Positions 19,482-31,700 of a stretch of 64,000 bases of DNA are shown in pieces (the first letter of the stretch is position 1; every line of letters starts with the position of its first letter). The DNA comes from Ariolimax columbianus (taxonomy: Eukaryota > Mollusca > Gastropoda > Stylommatophora > Arionidae). Location of the stretch: positions 51,114,172 through 51,178,171 of the forward strand of contig JAVGWX010000002.1 of the NCBI GenBank assembly GCA_036924085.1. Reading direction: 5' to 3'. A program made the translations under genes and the position numbers. The notes under the pieces are model-generated. The model ran no database searches and had not been told where the DNA came from. It worked only from the letters and a program-made list of their open reading frames with translations.

Positions 19482-21372
19482 TTTCTCTCTCTCTCTCTCT
19501 GCTTTTCTCTCTCTGTTGCTCTATGCCTTTCTCTTTCTATATGCCTTTCCCTCTTTCACGCTCTCCTCTGCCTTTCTCTCTGTATCCCTGCCTTTCTCTC
19601 CCTTCCTGTCTCTCCCTGCCTTTCCCTCCCTGAATTCTCTCTCTGTCTCTCCTTGTCTTTCTCTCGCTGTCTCAGTTTAACTTTCTCTCTCCCTGCCTCT
19701 CTCTCTGTCTCTCCTTGCCTTTCTCTCTGTGTTTCTCCATGTCTTTCTCTTTCTGTCTCTCACTGCCTTTCTCTCTCTTTTTGAATTTCTCTCTCTGTCT
19801 TCCTGACTTTCTCTCTCTGTCTCTCACAACAATTCAGTCTCTCTCTTCATGTCTTTGTCTCTGACAACATTTCATTCTATCTCTCCCTGTCTTTCTCTCT
19901 CTGTCTCTCACAACAATGCAGTCTATCTCTTCCTGTCTTTCTCTCCCTGTCTCTCACAACATTTAAAACTCTCTCTCTCCTTGTCTCTCTCTCTCTTTCT
20001 CTCTGTCTCTCACAACATTTCAAACTCTCTCTCCCTGTCTTTCTCTCCCTGTCTCTCACAACATTTCAACCTCTCTCTCCCTGACTTTCTCCCTCTCTCT
20101 TCCTAAATTTATCTCTCTGTGTTTCCCTACCTTTCTGTCTGTCTCTCCCTGTCTCTCCCTGTCTTAATCTTTATCCCTGAATTTTTCTGTCTCCCCCTGC
20201 CTTTTTTCTATCTGTCTCTCACGGCTCTCAATACCTTTCTCTCTTTCTCTCACCGTATTTCAATTCCTCTCTCCCTGAATTTCTCTCTCTGTCTCTCCCT
20301 GCCTTTTTCTATCCTTGTCTTTCTATCTCTGTCTCTCCCTTTCATTGCCTCTCTCTCACCCTGCTTTTCTCTCTCTCTACCTCCCATTATCTCTCTGTAT
20401 TTCTCTCTTTCTTTCCCTATGCCTCTATATATATCACTCTCTGCATTTCTCTCCCTCTCCCTGCCTTTCTCTCACTTTATACCTCTTTCCTGTCTTCCTT
20501 CTCTCGCTCTTGTTCTCTCTTGCTCTACCTCTATCTTTTTGGTTTTAATCTCTGTTGCTCCCTTTCCTGTTCTCTCTCTCCCTGTATTTCTCTCTCTCTC
20601 GCTTTATTTCCCTACCTTTCTCGTTATTTTTCTTTCTCTCTATCTCTCCAGGTAACTCTCTCTTTCATGGCCTTTCTCTCTTTATCTCTCTCCTTTCCCT
20701 CTCTCTCCATACCCCTTTCTCCCTGCCTTTCTCTCTCTCTGCCTTTCTCTCATCTGTCTTTCTCCCTCTTTATCCAAATCTTTCTCTTCTTGCCTTTCTC
20801 TTTCCATGTCACTCTCGATCCAACTCTCCGTCTTTCTCTCTCTCACGGCCCTTCTCTTTTTATCCCTCTCCTTTTCCCTTTATATCATTGTTTATCTCTA
20901 TATATACCTTTCCCCGCCTTTCTCTCAGCCGCCTTTCTGCCTGTCTTTCTCACTCTCTATCCATTTTTGTCTTTCTCCTTGGCTTTCTCTCTAGTCTCTC
21001 TCTCTCTCTCCCTGTCTTCCGCTCTCTCCTTGCCTTAATCTCATTCCATGACTTTCTTCCTCTCCTTGCCTTCCTCTCTCGGTCTCCCTCCCCTTCTTTT
21101 ACACTCTGCTTGCATTTCTCTTACTCCCTGACTGCATCTTTTCACCATTTCTCTCTCCGCCTTTTACTCACGCTTCCTGCTTTTCAATCTTTCTCCTTGC
21201 CTTTCTCTCTGTCTCTGTCTCTCTTTCTCTCTGTCTTTCCCTCTACCACTATCCCTGCTTTTCTCTTACCATACCGTTCCCCATTTCTCTCTACCTTTCT
21301 CTCTCTCTTTCCTTGTCGCACTCTCTCTCACTCTCTCTTCCTCGATGCCTCTCTCTATCTCTCTAGCCAGAG
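19482..21372. repeat. 1.9-kb polypyrimidine tract
   Basis: The plus strand is nearly all C and T, built from TCTCTC, CCCTGCCTTTCTC and CTCTCTGTCTCTCCCTG-like words with no fixed period. CTCACAACATTTCAA recurs at about 60-bp steps in 19820-20070. The many overlapping plus-strand frames rich in Leu, Ser, Phe and Pro reflect composition, not coding. Confidence 0.95.
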
Positions 21373-22604
21373 CACACCCAGGTACATAGTCAGCAAACCA
21401 ATGAATGCCCGACGCAGACATATGTAGACACACTTACAGAATACAGAGACTGCAGGCTATTGCCCAGGTAAGGAACATGTTGCGTCATTACCAAGCCTTA
21501 TCCAGGTATCCTATACAGGTTTTGTTATCTTATGATAACATGATCACGGATTACCTAAGTAATTTAATTTATATTCAATCACTAACACTTACTTCGATTG
21601 ATTACACAATTTGACAAGTGACAGCGCTTGACTATTAGATACAGTTGTTAAAGGACATTAATAATAGACTAGCAGACGCGGGCAGAACATCAGCCTGCCA
21701 GCCCAAATAAACAATTTGAAAGAAACAACGGCAAATTAACGGCAAATTAACAATTCAAGTTTCTCTATTCTCGCGCCCATTTCCATTGTACTTCTCCCTC
21801 GCCAATTTCCATCTCTTCTCGCCCCCCCCCCCTCTTTCCCCTTCAACTAGTCACTCCACTTTCCACCAGATGAGTGTATTATCAGTTTTATTTATTTCCT
21901 GGTTTTGTTGTGCGTTTTGTTGTTGTTAAGATTATTATAACACTATCACAATTTCAATAAGATTTTTAACAGAAAATTAGAAGACAAAAAATAAATGAAA
22001 TAAATTCGACAACAATATTTGAAACCAAAAGTTTAAATGACATAATATTTGGGTTCGTCCAGAATCTTAACTCTGTACCTTCTCGTTCTGTGATTCTATA
22101 AAACCAATCAAATTACACCTGTGAACTTGTGATTCATATGTATGTGAAATTGTTAGTTGGCCGTCGCAAGCAATGATGACGACACCAGCAGGCGGTTTTG
22201 TCTTGATGATGTAACTTGCGCTGTTTTTGGATTATAATGAGAGAGTAACTGCACTGGTCATCAACTTTCCTCTCTGGTCCCGAGCTACCTTAGGCCAGTG
22301 GCAAGACATAAGTCAAGACGACTGGAGATAACTCAGGATGCATGCACTCTGGTCCCAACTCCTTTAAATAATATAGTGATACGATAGACGTACTATCGCC
22401 AACCCAGCCGTATGTTTGAACCACATCCCATTTAAGATAACAGTACTTTCTACTGCTGTTGAAGAGTTCTGGCCTGGATGTCGACGATTATTTTACGGTT
22501 CTTGTGCGCTGCTATAATCAAAAGGACTGCGATGTCCGTGGTTGAAAAGATCGTACCAAGGTCAAAAGAAGGTCGCAAACAACAAATTAGTCAAACTTTC
22601 AGTC
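21373..22604. other. Unassigned sequence
   Basis: Contains a C run near 21825 but no recognisable gene or element. Confidence 0.45.
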
Positions 22605-25600
22605 TTAACTTAACTTAACGTCTTTATACTGATTGAGAAGACCCTGCAGAGTCTGTATACAACCAGTTACATTTACATCACCTTACTCTAAAAGCTTTGC
22701 GCATCCAGTTTATTCTTAAATGCATTAACTGTCCCTGCCTCCACTACCTCCCCTGGCAATGCATTCCAAGTAGACGCCACTCTCTGACTAAAAAAATATT
22801 TCCTAATATCTAATCTGGACCTCTCTTTAGTCAGCTTGTAGCTATGCCCTCGTGTTATTGTGGGTGGCTGTATTTAAAAAAAAAAATTGTTATAGTCTAA
22901 TTTATCCATTCCTCTGATCATCTTATAAACCTGTATTAAGTCACCACGAATTCTTCTCTCTTCGAGACACTTTGGGCCGGTTTTTCTGAGTCGTTCCTCA
23001 TAACTGTAATTCTGGAATCCCACTATCATCTTTGTCGCTCTTTTTCTGTATTCTTTGCAGCATGTTTATATCCCCTCTATTATAAGGACTCCACACCTGT
23101 ACACAGTACTCCAATCTAGGTCTAACTAAAGCTTTATACAGTTTGACGATCACTTCCTTGCTCCTATGTTTAATATTTCTTTTTTTCATACCTAACATTG
23201 CATTTGCCTTTTTCACTGCTACCTTAACTTGCTCACTCACCTTTCCTGTATGATCTATTATAACCCCATGTCCCTTTCCTTATCTATCTTTCTAATATTG
23301 TTCTCTCCCATTCTGTAATTATGTTTCATATTGGATCTACCCATGTGGATGACTGTACATTTATCTACATTAAACTCCATTTGCCAGCTCGCAGACCATT
23401 CTCGAATTTTACCTAAATCCGACCTCAAAATATCCCCTTCTGCTTTAGATGAGACACTACTGCATAGTTTTGTGTGATCAGCAAATTTTGCAATCATGGA
23501 TCCCATATCAATGTCCAAATCATTTATATATATCAAGAACAAAATTGGTACCAAAACCGAGCCCTGTGACACACCACTTTTCACCTCAAACCACTCAGAG
23601 TACTCCTTATTTATGCGCACCCTCTGCCGTCTTCCCGTTAACCAATTTTCAATCCATTTGGCAACTTCCCCACCTATTCCATGTGATTTTAACTTTCGAA
23701 ATAATCTTTGATGAGGTACTCTATCATAGGCCTTTGCAAAGTCTAGATAAATAACGTCCACTGGCTCCCCTTTATCTATGATTTTAGTAACCTCCTCCAT
23801 GAATTCTAATAGATTTGTTAAGCATGGTCTCCCTCTGGTAAACCCATGCTGACTATTTCTAATTAGATTAAATTTGTCTAAATGCATTACAATGTTTTCT
23901 TTGATTATTGACTCTAAAAATGTATTTACCGACTATGCTCGTTAAACTCACCGGTCTATAATTCGCTGGATCTTATTTTTTGCCTTTTTTGAATAAGGGG
24001 ATCACTCCTGCATCTTTCCAATCCCGTGGAACAATCCCTTTTGTAAGTGATTGAGAACATAATATAGCCAATGGTTTTGCTAGTTGGTCTCTAATTTCAT
24101 ACAGCAATTTTGGATGAATACCATCTTGACCTGGACATTTATCCACTTTCAACTTCTTAAATTTTTTAAAAACCATTTCCTCTGTAATACAGATTGATCT
24201 TAATCCCGCTGTATCCATGTCTCTTTGAAAAATATCTAAAGACTCTGGGATCTTGGAGCAGTCCTCTTTTGTGTAGACTGTGCCAAAGTATTGATTGAGT
24301 AGATTAGCTGTCGCCCTATTCTCACTTATTATTTTCCCTGTACTGTCTATGAGAGGGCCTACTTTGTCTTTCATTCTTTGTTTATTTCTAACATAAGAGA
24401 AGAAGCTTTTACTGTCAGTCTTGATCCTCTGAGCAAGTCTTTTTTCCAAGTCTATTTTTGCTCTTTTATTCGCTTTCTGAGATATGTTCTGCTTGTCCAA
24501 ATATTTTACATATGTTTCTTTTGATTTACCTGCCTCTATATATTTTTTCCATGCTTTATTTTTCGCTCTTCTACATTTCATTACAAATCTAGTTATCCAC
24601 TTTTTACGCTTGGGGTTTACCTCCCTACATGGAAAACATTCATCTTTTAGCATTTCTAGAACTTTTTTAAAACTCTCCCACTCCTGTTCCACATCTGTTC
24701 CTACGACAATATCTTTCCAGATTATGTGGTTCGTTGCCTCTTTCATCCTCTTAACATCTGCCTTAGAGTAGTCGTATGTTCAAGTGTTTATGTTTTCTTC
24801 TTTCCCTGCAATACGATCCCAACGGATGATTTGATGGTCACTTGAGCCAAACAGTTCCCCAACGGTAACGTTTTCAATCATATTTTCCTCTGTAGTAAAA
24901 ACTAGATCGAATGTGTTTTTGTCTCTAGTAGCTGCTTCTGCGTGTTAAATTTAAAAAATTGCCAGTTATGCACTTAACAAAAGGTTTTGACTCTACAAGT
25001 GCTTCTGCCATATCCCATTTTATTTCTGGAAAGTTGAAATCTCCCATTAATAATAATTTCCCTTCACCTGCCTTTGCTATGCTACTAATCAGCTCCTCAT
25101 CTTCCTCTTTTTGACTTGATGGACATCTATAGCACACTCCAATCACTGTGTTTTTTTCACCCCGACTTTCTATTTCTCTTCCCCCCCCCCCTCCCCCACT
25201 TTCATTTTTGCTACCACATGATAAATCATCTTTGATCGTTATATTAACTGACTTTATACAGTATAATAAAACGCCACCTCCCTTAGTCTTGTCTCCAACT
25301 ATCCTATCTTTCCTTAACATTGTATATCCCTCTATTTCAAGTTCACTATCTGCAATGTCCCCATATGTCCATGATTATGTTAATCCTATTATATCGGGTT
25401 TTCTTCTTCTACATACAGTTCCAATTCTTCTCTTTTATTTACTATGCTTCTCACATTTGCATAAAAACATTTTTGTTTGTAATGTTATTGGTTTTCCACT
25501 ATTTGCTTCTGCTTTATCATTTTAGTGTTTGCTTTTCCACTACTTATTTAACACTTCCCTGACCCCAACTCTCCCCTTTGACTACATCCTCTTTAGCACC

Positions 25601-25790
25601 CTATTGTAGGCCTATCTTTAGTCTCATACTTCATAGACCTTACTAGTTTAAATTTCTAACACAATGATTAAACATATACTTTGCTACAACATGCTGTCCT
25701 ATCTCATTTAGATGTAAACCTCCCCTGTCTAACATTTTACTTTTGTCTAGTTGTTCCCACCCGTTTTTGGATTGCAATGCTCCACACATT
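22605..25790 (-). mobile_element. CR1-like LINE copy 2, longest copy (ORF1 end, endonuclease, RT)
   Basis: Read leftward on the minus strand. ORF1 end at 25790-25643 (DRGGLHLNEIGQHVVAKY). APE endonuclease, about 25540-24835: NVRSIVNKREELELYVEEEN, KPDIIGLT, GGGVLLY, MGDFNFPEIKWD at about 25045 and GSSDHQIIRWD at about 24840. RT, 24746-23258: KCPGQDGIHPKLLYE, PRDWKDAGVIPLF, LDFAKAYDRVPHQR. C-terminal region 23240-22998. Lesions: a one-base loss near 25392, a TAA at 25375-25377 where the catalytic Glu of the LTESW motif is expected, frameshifts near 24940 and 23925, and FADH instead of FADD at 23474. It shows the empty site for the insert in copy 1. Confidence 0.85.
25643..25790 (-). pseudogene. 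CR1-like ORF1 C-terminus (SGNH/esterase-like end)
   Basis: The frame ends with a stop at 25643, about 100 bp before the ORF2 endonuclease begins, which is the ORF1-ORF2 order of CR1 elements. GALQSKNGWEQLD is followed by DRGGLHLNEIGQHVVAKYMF. D..GLHLN..G is typical of the block carrying the catalytic Asp and His of SGNH-type esterase domains in CR1 ORF1. Upstream the frame runs into a short tandem repeat and the rest of ORF1 is not seen. Confidence 0.6.
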
Positions 25791-25799
25791 CTTGTATTT

Positions 25800-25925
25800 A
25801 GTTGCATGCGGTTCTGACATTCCACATGCCGAGTCTGGAATAGTTGCACGCGGTTTTGACATTCCACATGTCGATTCTGGAGTTGCACGCGGTTCTGACA
25901 TTCCACATGCCGAGTCTGGAGGTAT
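25800..25925. repeat. Tandem repeat, about 40 bp x 3
   Basis: Units contain TTGCACGCGGTTCTGACATT and CCACATGCCGAGTCTGGA. They sit where the CR1 ORF1 reading frame should continue. Confidence 0.85.
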
Positions 25926-26254
25926 ATTTGTTGAAAGAAAAGAGGTCATCACCAATTTTCTTCAACGCTCTTCATGGACGGTTTAAAAAAAAAAATAACT
26001 GGTTGATGATTGTATGGTCAAATAATGTTCTTCGGTCTCTTTACTTTTCTTTTCGTCTGTGAGTTAAAATTCAGCACATGTATTTTTTTTCTTAGATATA
26101 TTTTTGAATGTGTCCTCCAACCATCTCCACTTCTTCTACCCAAGCCCCAGAATGTTCATGAATATTATATTACCACATTATGTTTATTCGCACAGTTTTC
26201 ATTAATAACTTCGCACTAAAATATATTTATTAAAAGTTTATGGATCGGACATAG

Positions 26255-26360
26255 AGAAAAACTAATTTACACGAAAACAGAAACTAATTTTCACGAAAAT
26301 TGAACCGAATTTTTTCGAAAACAGAAACTAATTTACACGAAAACAAAAACTAATTTACAG
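26255..26360. repeat. Short tandem repeat, about 25 bp x 4
   Basis: Units share AAACTAATTTACACGAAAAC. Confidence 0.8.
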
Positions 26361-26454
26361 AGGTCTTGTTCTTACTGAGTACCTACTAGAACACCGAGTC
26401 TGTTTGTGGATAAGGTGAAGGTTGTCTCATTGAAGAAATGTTGACGTTTTTGAG

Positions 26455-27132
26455 ACCTTATTGTGCTAGACTTTATTGTACTAAATTTTATTGTAGTTGA
26501 CTTTATTGTATATTGTACTAGACTTTATTGTAGTTGACTTTATTGTACTAGACTTTATTGTACTAGACTTTAATGTACTATACTTTTTTGTACCAGACTC
26601 AATTGTACTCGACTGTATTGTACTAGACTTAGTTGTACTAGACTTTATTGTACTAAACTTTATTTTACTAGACTTTATTGCACTAGACTTTTTTGTATTA
26701 GACTTTGTGGTACTAGACTTTTATGTACTATACTTTTTTGTACCAGACTCTATTGTACTTTACTTTATTGTACTATACTTTATTGTACTAGACTTTATTG
26801 CACAAGATTTTATGGCGCTATACTTTATTGTACTAAACTTTATTGTTCTAGACTTTATTGTACTAGACTTTATTGTACTAAACTTTATTGTTCTAGACTT
26901 TATTGTACTAGACTTTATTGTACTAGACTTTATTGTACTAGACTTTATGGTATTAAAGTTTATTGTATTAGGCCTTATTGTAATAAATGTTATTGTACTA
27001 AACGTTACTGTACTAAACTTTTTTGTACTAAACTTTATTGTACTAGACTTAATTGTTCTGAATTTTATTGTACTAGACTTTAATGTTCTATACTTTAATG
27101 TACCATACTTTATGATACTGGACTTAAGATTT
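26455..27132. repeat. Minisatellite, 15-bp unit, about 45 copies
   Basis: Unit TATTGTACTAGACTT with many point variants. The 15-bp period gives a 213-codon plus-strand frame of a repeating pentapeptide, an artefact. Confidence 0.95.
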
Positions 27133-28139
27133 GCTTAAGTCGGGTGTCCAGTTCCCTTCAACGTCAACCAACTCATCTTCCGTTCATCTTATCTCAACCT
27201 CAAACCCCGATCCACATTCTCTTGGACATACCTATATGACCCTTGTGATCTTTTTGTGTGAACGAAAAGGTCCGAAGAGAGGCACTATAAAGGGTTAGGC
27301 ATGCAGGTCTGGGGTGGAATGGCGCGCCTCCGCCAGTAGAAACTAGTGAGGTAAACATCTAAGCAACAACAACATTACATGTTATCCTGTAAAACCAGTA
27401 CACCGTCGCTGTAACAAACAAATATGAATATAAATATATATATATTATTAGGTTTAGACGTAACTAGTTTCCCTAAATTAATAATACTTATGATACATAA
27501 CCGACAATAGCTTATCACAGGAACAACAATGATCCAATGACTACTTACATGTACTGGATATGTGTATCGATAAAAAATTGTCACGATTTAGTGAAAGAGG
27601 AAGTTGTTCGTCGGAACTCCAGAGTGTGCTAAGTATGCTTGATATCTAAATGTCTGATCTAAATAAAGTAGAAATGGCGTATGACGTGTAAAAAGCTGCA
27701 GGATATCAAATGTTTATATCGACAGAGGAATGTTGTTATCTGATATTGCCTGCTCTTCTGTTTTGGTTATCTAATGTCAACACGATTTCCTCTTAACCTT
27801 ATTTTGATTATTGTGTTTTTTCGATATATAATATATATTCAAAGTAATTTAAGTAATTAACAAACCCCACCATACACCTTATTACAAAAGGTTTTTAAAA
27901 TAAGTAAGCATTAATGTTTAATCCTATTGTTCTTCAGTCCTTTTGACATTATCTGAGTGACAGTTTCACGTAAACAACCAACGTGTATGGGAGCAAATGC
28001 TGGATAATGAGACACGCTATTTTTTCTGAAATTCGGACTGCGAAAATAAAGATGGCCAATAACGTTAGTGACCAACATTGATACAATCCAGACGTTATCT
28101 AATAAGTAAAATGAGTCTCATGATAGTGTGCTGGGGGAT
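27133..28139. other. Unassigned sequence
   Basis: AT-rich. No convincing gene or repeat. Confidence 0.45.
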
Positions 28140-28790
28140 AGCCCGCCACTCCTGTTGCAGGTTTTTGAACTAGTTGGTTAAGGTCACCAGCTGATGAACT
28201 GTTATCTTTATCGTCCCATGTCAGCTCGATAGTGATTAGATCAGGCGGTAATGCTGGGTAGCCCATACTTGTGAAACGTTGCTACTGCATGAAGATAAGC
28301 CGAGAATGCTAGGTAGTCCATACTTGTGAAACGTTGCTGCTGCATGAAGTCATTAACAACAGGAGCTCGGTGAGAATGGGTGCTGTCATCTTGGAGAAGA
28401 ACATTATTCTCCATTACCTGAAGTGCTGGGAAGGAAATATGCTGAAGAATATAGTCACTCTAGATAATGTCTGTTAGGTTCACTTCCACACGATACAGTT
28501 GTGTTCTGTACTTCATGCCAAAGCCACACAATACCACGTTTGAGCCACCACCATAGTGATTATCCTCCCTAGCCGTGTCGCCTTGGAAGAACTCTAAACG
28601 CAGTCTCCACACATGCCATCTGCCATCGTTAAACGATAGTGTAAACCTTAACTTTCATGTAAAGAGTACAATGGACTACTGCTGATTGATCCCTGCCAGG
28701 TGAGGTCCAGACCAAGCAAGACGGACACCGCGAGGGCGAAGGTGCACAGAAGGACGTCATGAAGGAAGATTTGCTCGATGAAGTTAGTTG
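28140..28790 (-). pseudogene. Tc1-like DDE transposase remnant
   Basis: Minus-strand frames read GVRLAWSGPHLAGINQQ, then VLFT, a stop and KLRF where VLFTDESRF is expected (first catalytic Asp lost). NDGRWHVWR, YGGGSNVVLCGFG, NNVLLQDDSTHSHR (second Asp kept) and FTSMGYPALPPDLITIELTW follow. The last part is preceded by a tandem duplication of about 56 bp around 28240-28345 (TTCATGCAG.AGCAACGTTT twice). These are the usual blocks of Tc1-family catalytic domains, in order. Stops and frameshifts make it inactive. Confidence 0.75.
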
Positions 28791-29084
28791 TTAATCATTT
28801 GGTCTCCGACAGTGGCACTGCTTGTTGTTCTCAGTTCCGCTCTCGGTGGTGATGGTTGTTCTGCCTCAATTCCACTAGGACATCATATCGATCTCGAGGC
28901 ACATTTGCTGTTTTTTGGTCCACAGATCGTCTAGCTTCTTCTACAGTCCCGGTGTTGATTAAACAATATCGTCTGAGAACCTTCGTACTGGCATACTATC
29001 GTACAGCCATACCTTCGCACACCATCTGTCAAAAGCACTAAATCCTCGTCTCTGAGGCATTGTTGAACAGTGCCACTCAACTGG

Positions 29085-30331
29085 AAAATTATCAAGCAAT
29101 TTCAGAGCTGAGGCAGAGGCACTGAGGACTGCAGTAGAAGCAATCCTCACAGGCGAAAGCAATGAAAGCCAGATAGTCCTGTTTACAGATGCCCTGGCCG
29201 TAGTCACAGCACTAAAAAGCCAGAAAAATACTGAACTTAATGATTTAAGAGCAGCACTCTGTCAACTATGCCAGCAGTCAGCACCAAAAAAGAGTAGTGG
29301 TACAGTGGGTTCCATCCCACTGTAACATCCAAGGCAACGAGGAGGCAGACAGACTGGCAAAAGAAGGTGCAAGACTACCACAACCAGATTCTAGTGTGAA
29401 CTACGAAGAGTCCAAAAGGCTTATTAGGGCCAGATACATGGCCAAATGAGAAACAGAACATACTGGCTACATAAAAAAACGATGCCTATTACCAGTTGAA
29501 CAGAAGAGAGCAGGTCGTGGTCTTCAGACTCCGCACAGGCCACAACAGACTGTTCAGTTCAGTTCAGTTCATCCCGTAACCCATCAGGTCGTTGGGGCAC
29601 ACATGAAGACATGAAAATCCCACGCCAGCTCTCTCTGTCTGTCGCCGCCTGACGTATCTCACCGGGACGAAGGCCTGACCACTCAGTGATGTTGTCCACT
29701 CATCTCTTCCTTGGACGTCGTCGCCCTCTCTGTCCCGGTACGGATCCAAAGAGTATCGAGTTGGGAATTCCGTTGGACCTCGCGACGTGCCCGTACCAGG
29801 CCATCTTTCGTCTTTTGATAGTTGTGAACAGATCTTCAAAAGGACCAATAGCGTCTTCAACTCTCTTACGGATGTCTACGTTCGTGACACGATCCTTATA
29901 TGAAACATTTAGGAGTTTTCTATAGCACCGCATTTCCATTGCACGTATTCTGCCCTGGATATCTGCTGTAATGGTCCAGGTCTCGCAGGCATACAGAAAT
30001 ATTGACAGCACCAAAGAGCGCAGTAGTCTGACTTTTATGCCGAGGGCGAGGCGCTTGTCTCGCCAAATAGGTTTCAGACTGAGGTACCACCTATTCAATA
30101 AACTGAAGATAGATGGCACTGACGAATGCACTTGTGGAACCGGGAAAATGACCGCTGAACGTCTGCTGCAACACTGCCCGATATACGAGGACCAGAGAAA
30201 GCAGTTGTGGCCATCACCAGTGGGAACACTAGACAAGCTCTATGGCAGTGTCGACAGCCTCAAGATGACCGCTGCTTTCTTCGAACAAATACAGGTTAAC
30301 GTTTGACAGCGTACGAAGAAGAAGAAGAAGA
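29085..30331 (+). mobile_element. Jockey-like LINE 3' end, copy B, interrupted by an RTE fragment
   Basis: Same family as 600-1297. RNase H parts: NFRAEAEALRTAVEA, LFTDALAVVTAL and QGNEEADRLAKEGA. Then the tail ECTCGTGKMTAERLLQHC at 30120-30180 and a (GAA)n end. There is an indel near 29286, a TGG-to-TGA stop near 29447, and an antisense RTE insert at 29553-30074. The upstream limit is uncertain. Confidence 0.85.
29553..30074 (-). mobile_element. RTE-like LINE 3' end, 5'-truncated
   Basis: Inserted in opposite orientation into LINE copy B. A 7-bp repeat, CAGACTG, at 29546-29552 and 30075-30081 is the likely target-site duplication. The minus strand encodes PIWRDKRLALGIKVRLLRSL, FLYACETWTITADIQGRIRA, YKDRVTNVDIRKRV, KMAWYGHVARSNG and PGQRGRRRPRKR, the standard C-terminal region of RTE-type ORF2. 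The left end is (GTTCA)n, its 3' tail read backwards. A shorter relative lies at 39485-39712. Confidence 0.85.
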
Positions 30332-30334
30332 ACA

Positions 30335-31700
30335 GTCCCACTGACAGGTGCGACAGTTTGAAATACCTTGAGGTAACCTTCGATCGTTACCTCTCACATA
30401 GATATCACGGGAATTAGCCCATACAGAAATGCATACGGGGCCTGGGTGCACTCACTCAAGATCATGACAGCGACAAGCCTGGAACAACGACTGTTTTCAT
30501 CCTATGCCTCCTGTTGGTATTGTCGGTTGTAAATTATAGACTGGGCATCCTCACACTATCAAGATTATAGACTGGGCATCCTCACACTATCAAGAAAGGA
30601 ACGTCATGGATGACACAGGCAGGGAGAGCAATCGGACAGGAGACCACATTTGAGACGGTAATCAAGGAGCAGAATGGATTCATACTGGCGATATAATAAA
30701 AGATGAACACATAGTCAGCATAGCTGTAGGCAGGGAATGCAAAGAGTGGTGCAGAGTGAGGTTAACAAGCTGATAAATTATAACATGCAGTACTGTGATG
30801 ACATCAGGCTCTCCAATGGATCGGTGCTACGAAGTGAGATATCTAGTTGGTGATTCTCAGCTGGAGTGAGGGGGCTCCTTGCCGATGAGCAAGAGGTTTA
30901 CACATAACAGCAACCTTCATTACGAGAATGGAGATGGAAGCCGTGACAGAAGCTTTAAGATGGCTATCTGGTACCTCCTTAAAAGAAGCAGTCATCGTAT
31001 CACAGGGTAGTCACCGAACATGCTGGCTACACAAAAAACGATGCCTATTACCAGTTGAACAGAAGAGAGCAGGTCGTGGCCTTCAGACTTCGCACTGGCC
31101 ACAATAGACTGAGGTACCACCTATTCAACAAATTGAAGATAGGTGGTACAGACGAATGCCCGTGTGGTACCGGGAAAATGACCGCTGAGCATTTGCTGCA
31201 AAACTGCCCGACATACGAGGATCAGAGAGAGCAGATGTGGCCATCACCAGTGGCAACACTAGACAAGCTCTATGGCAGTGTCGACAGCCTCAGCATGACC
31301 GCTGCTTTTTTCGAAAAAATAAAGGTTGATGTCTGACTGCGTACGATGAAGATGAAGAAGAAAAAAAGAAGAAGGTGCAGAGGAGTTTGTTAAGGCATGA
31401 GGGTAAGGCAGCTATTGAGTCGTCAAAGCTGGAATGGCTGATATAGATATATGGCCCTGGCGATTCTGGTGTTCAGGACAACGAAAAGGCTGACAGCCTG
31501 GATTGATAGACACCAAATACGGGTACACTAGATATAGATATGTGTGGCATTTTGAAGTTTATCCATGACCGTTTCGTAGAAGTGGACACAGCAATCGATG
31601 AATCAGAAATTCACAGACTGCAGATCTTTGATTTCGAACGAGGTTCTAGCAGACTGTAGTGCATGAGATGACGTGGTAGAAGTGTGTACAAGCAGTGAGC
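30335..31700 (+). mobile_element. Second jockey-like LINE family (E), interrupted by copy C
   Basis: Degenerate frames give CDSLKYLEVTFDRYLS and SVVNYRLGILTLS (RT thumb region). RNase H follows in two halves: FITRMEMEAVTEALRWLSGT at about 30925-30985, then after the insert at 31013-31362, GPGDSGVQDNEKADSL at about 31460-31500. GILKFIHDRFVEVDTA follows. The RNase H blocks differ from copies A-D, so this is another lineage. Several stops. Confidence 0.65.
31013..31362 (+). mobile_element. Jockey-like LINE 3' end, copy C
   Basis: 5'-truncated at the same family position as CCGAACATACTGG in copy A. The frame 31055-31336 encodes RREQVVAFRLRTGHNRLRYH and CPCGTGKMTAEHLLQNC, followed by a GATGAAGAAG-rich tail. 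It splits the RNase H of LINE E. No clear target-site duplication. Confidence 0.85.

Noticed and set aside
19444..21427. Many Leu/Ser/Phe-rich frames up to 290 codons
   Set aside because: The plus strand is nearly all pyrimidine, which makes stop codons rare by composition.
26497..27138. 213-codon hydrophobic repeat protein
   Set aside because: Translation of a 15-bp minisatellite.
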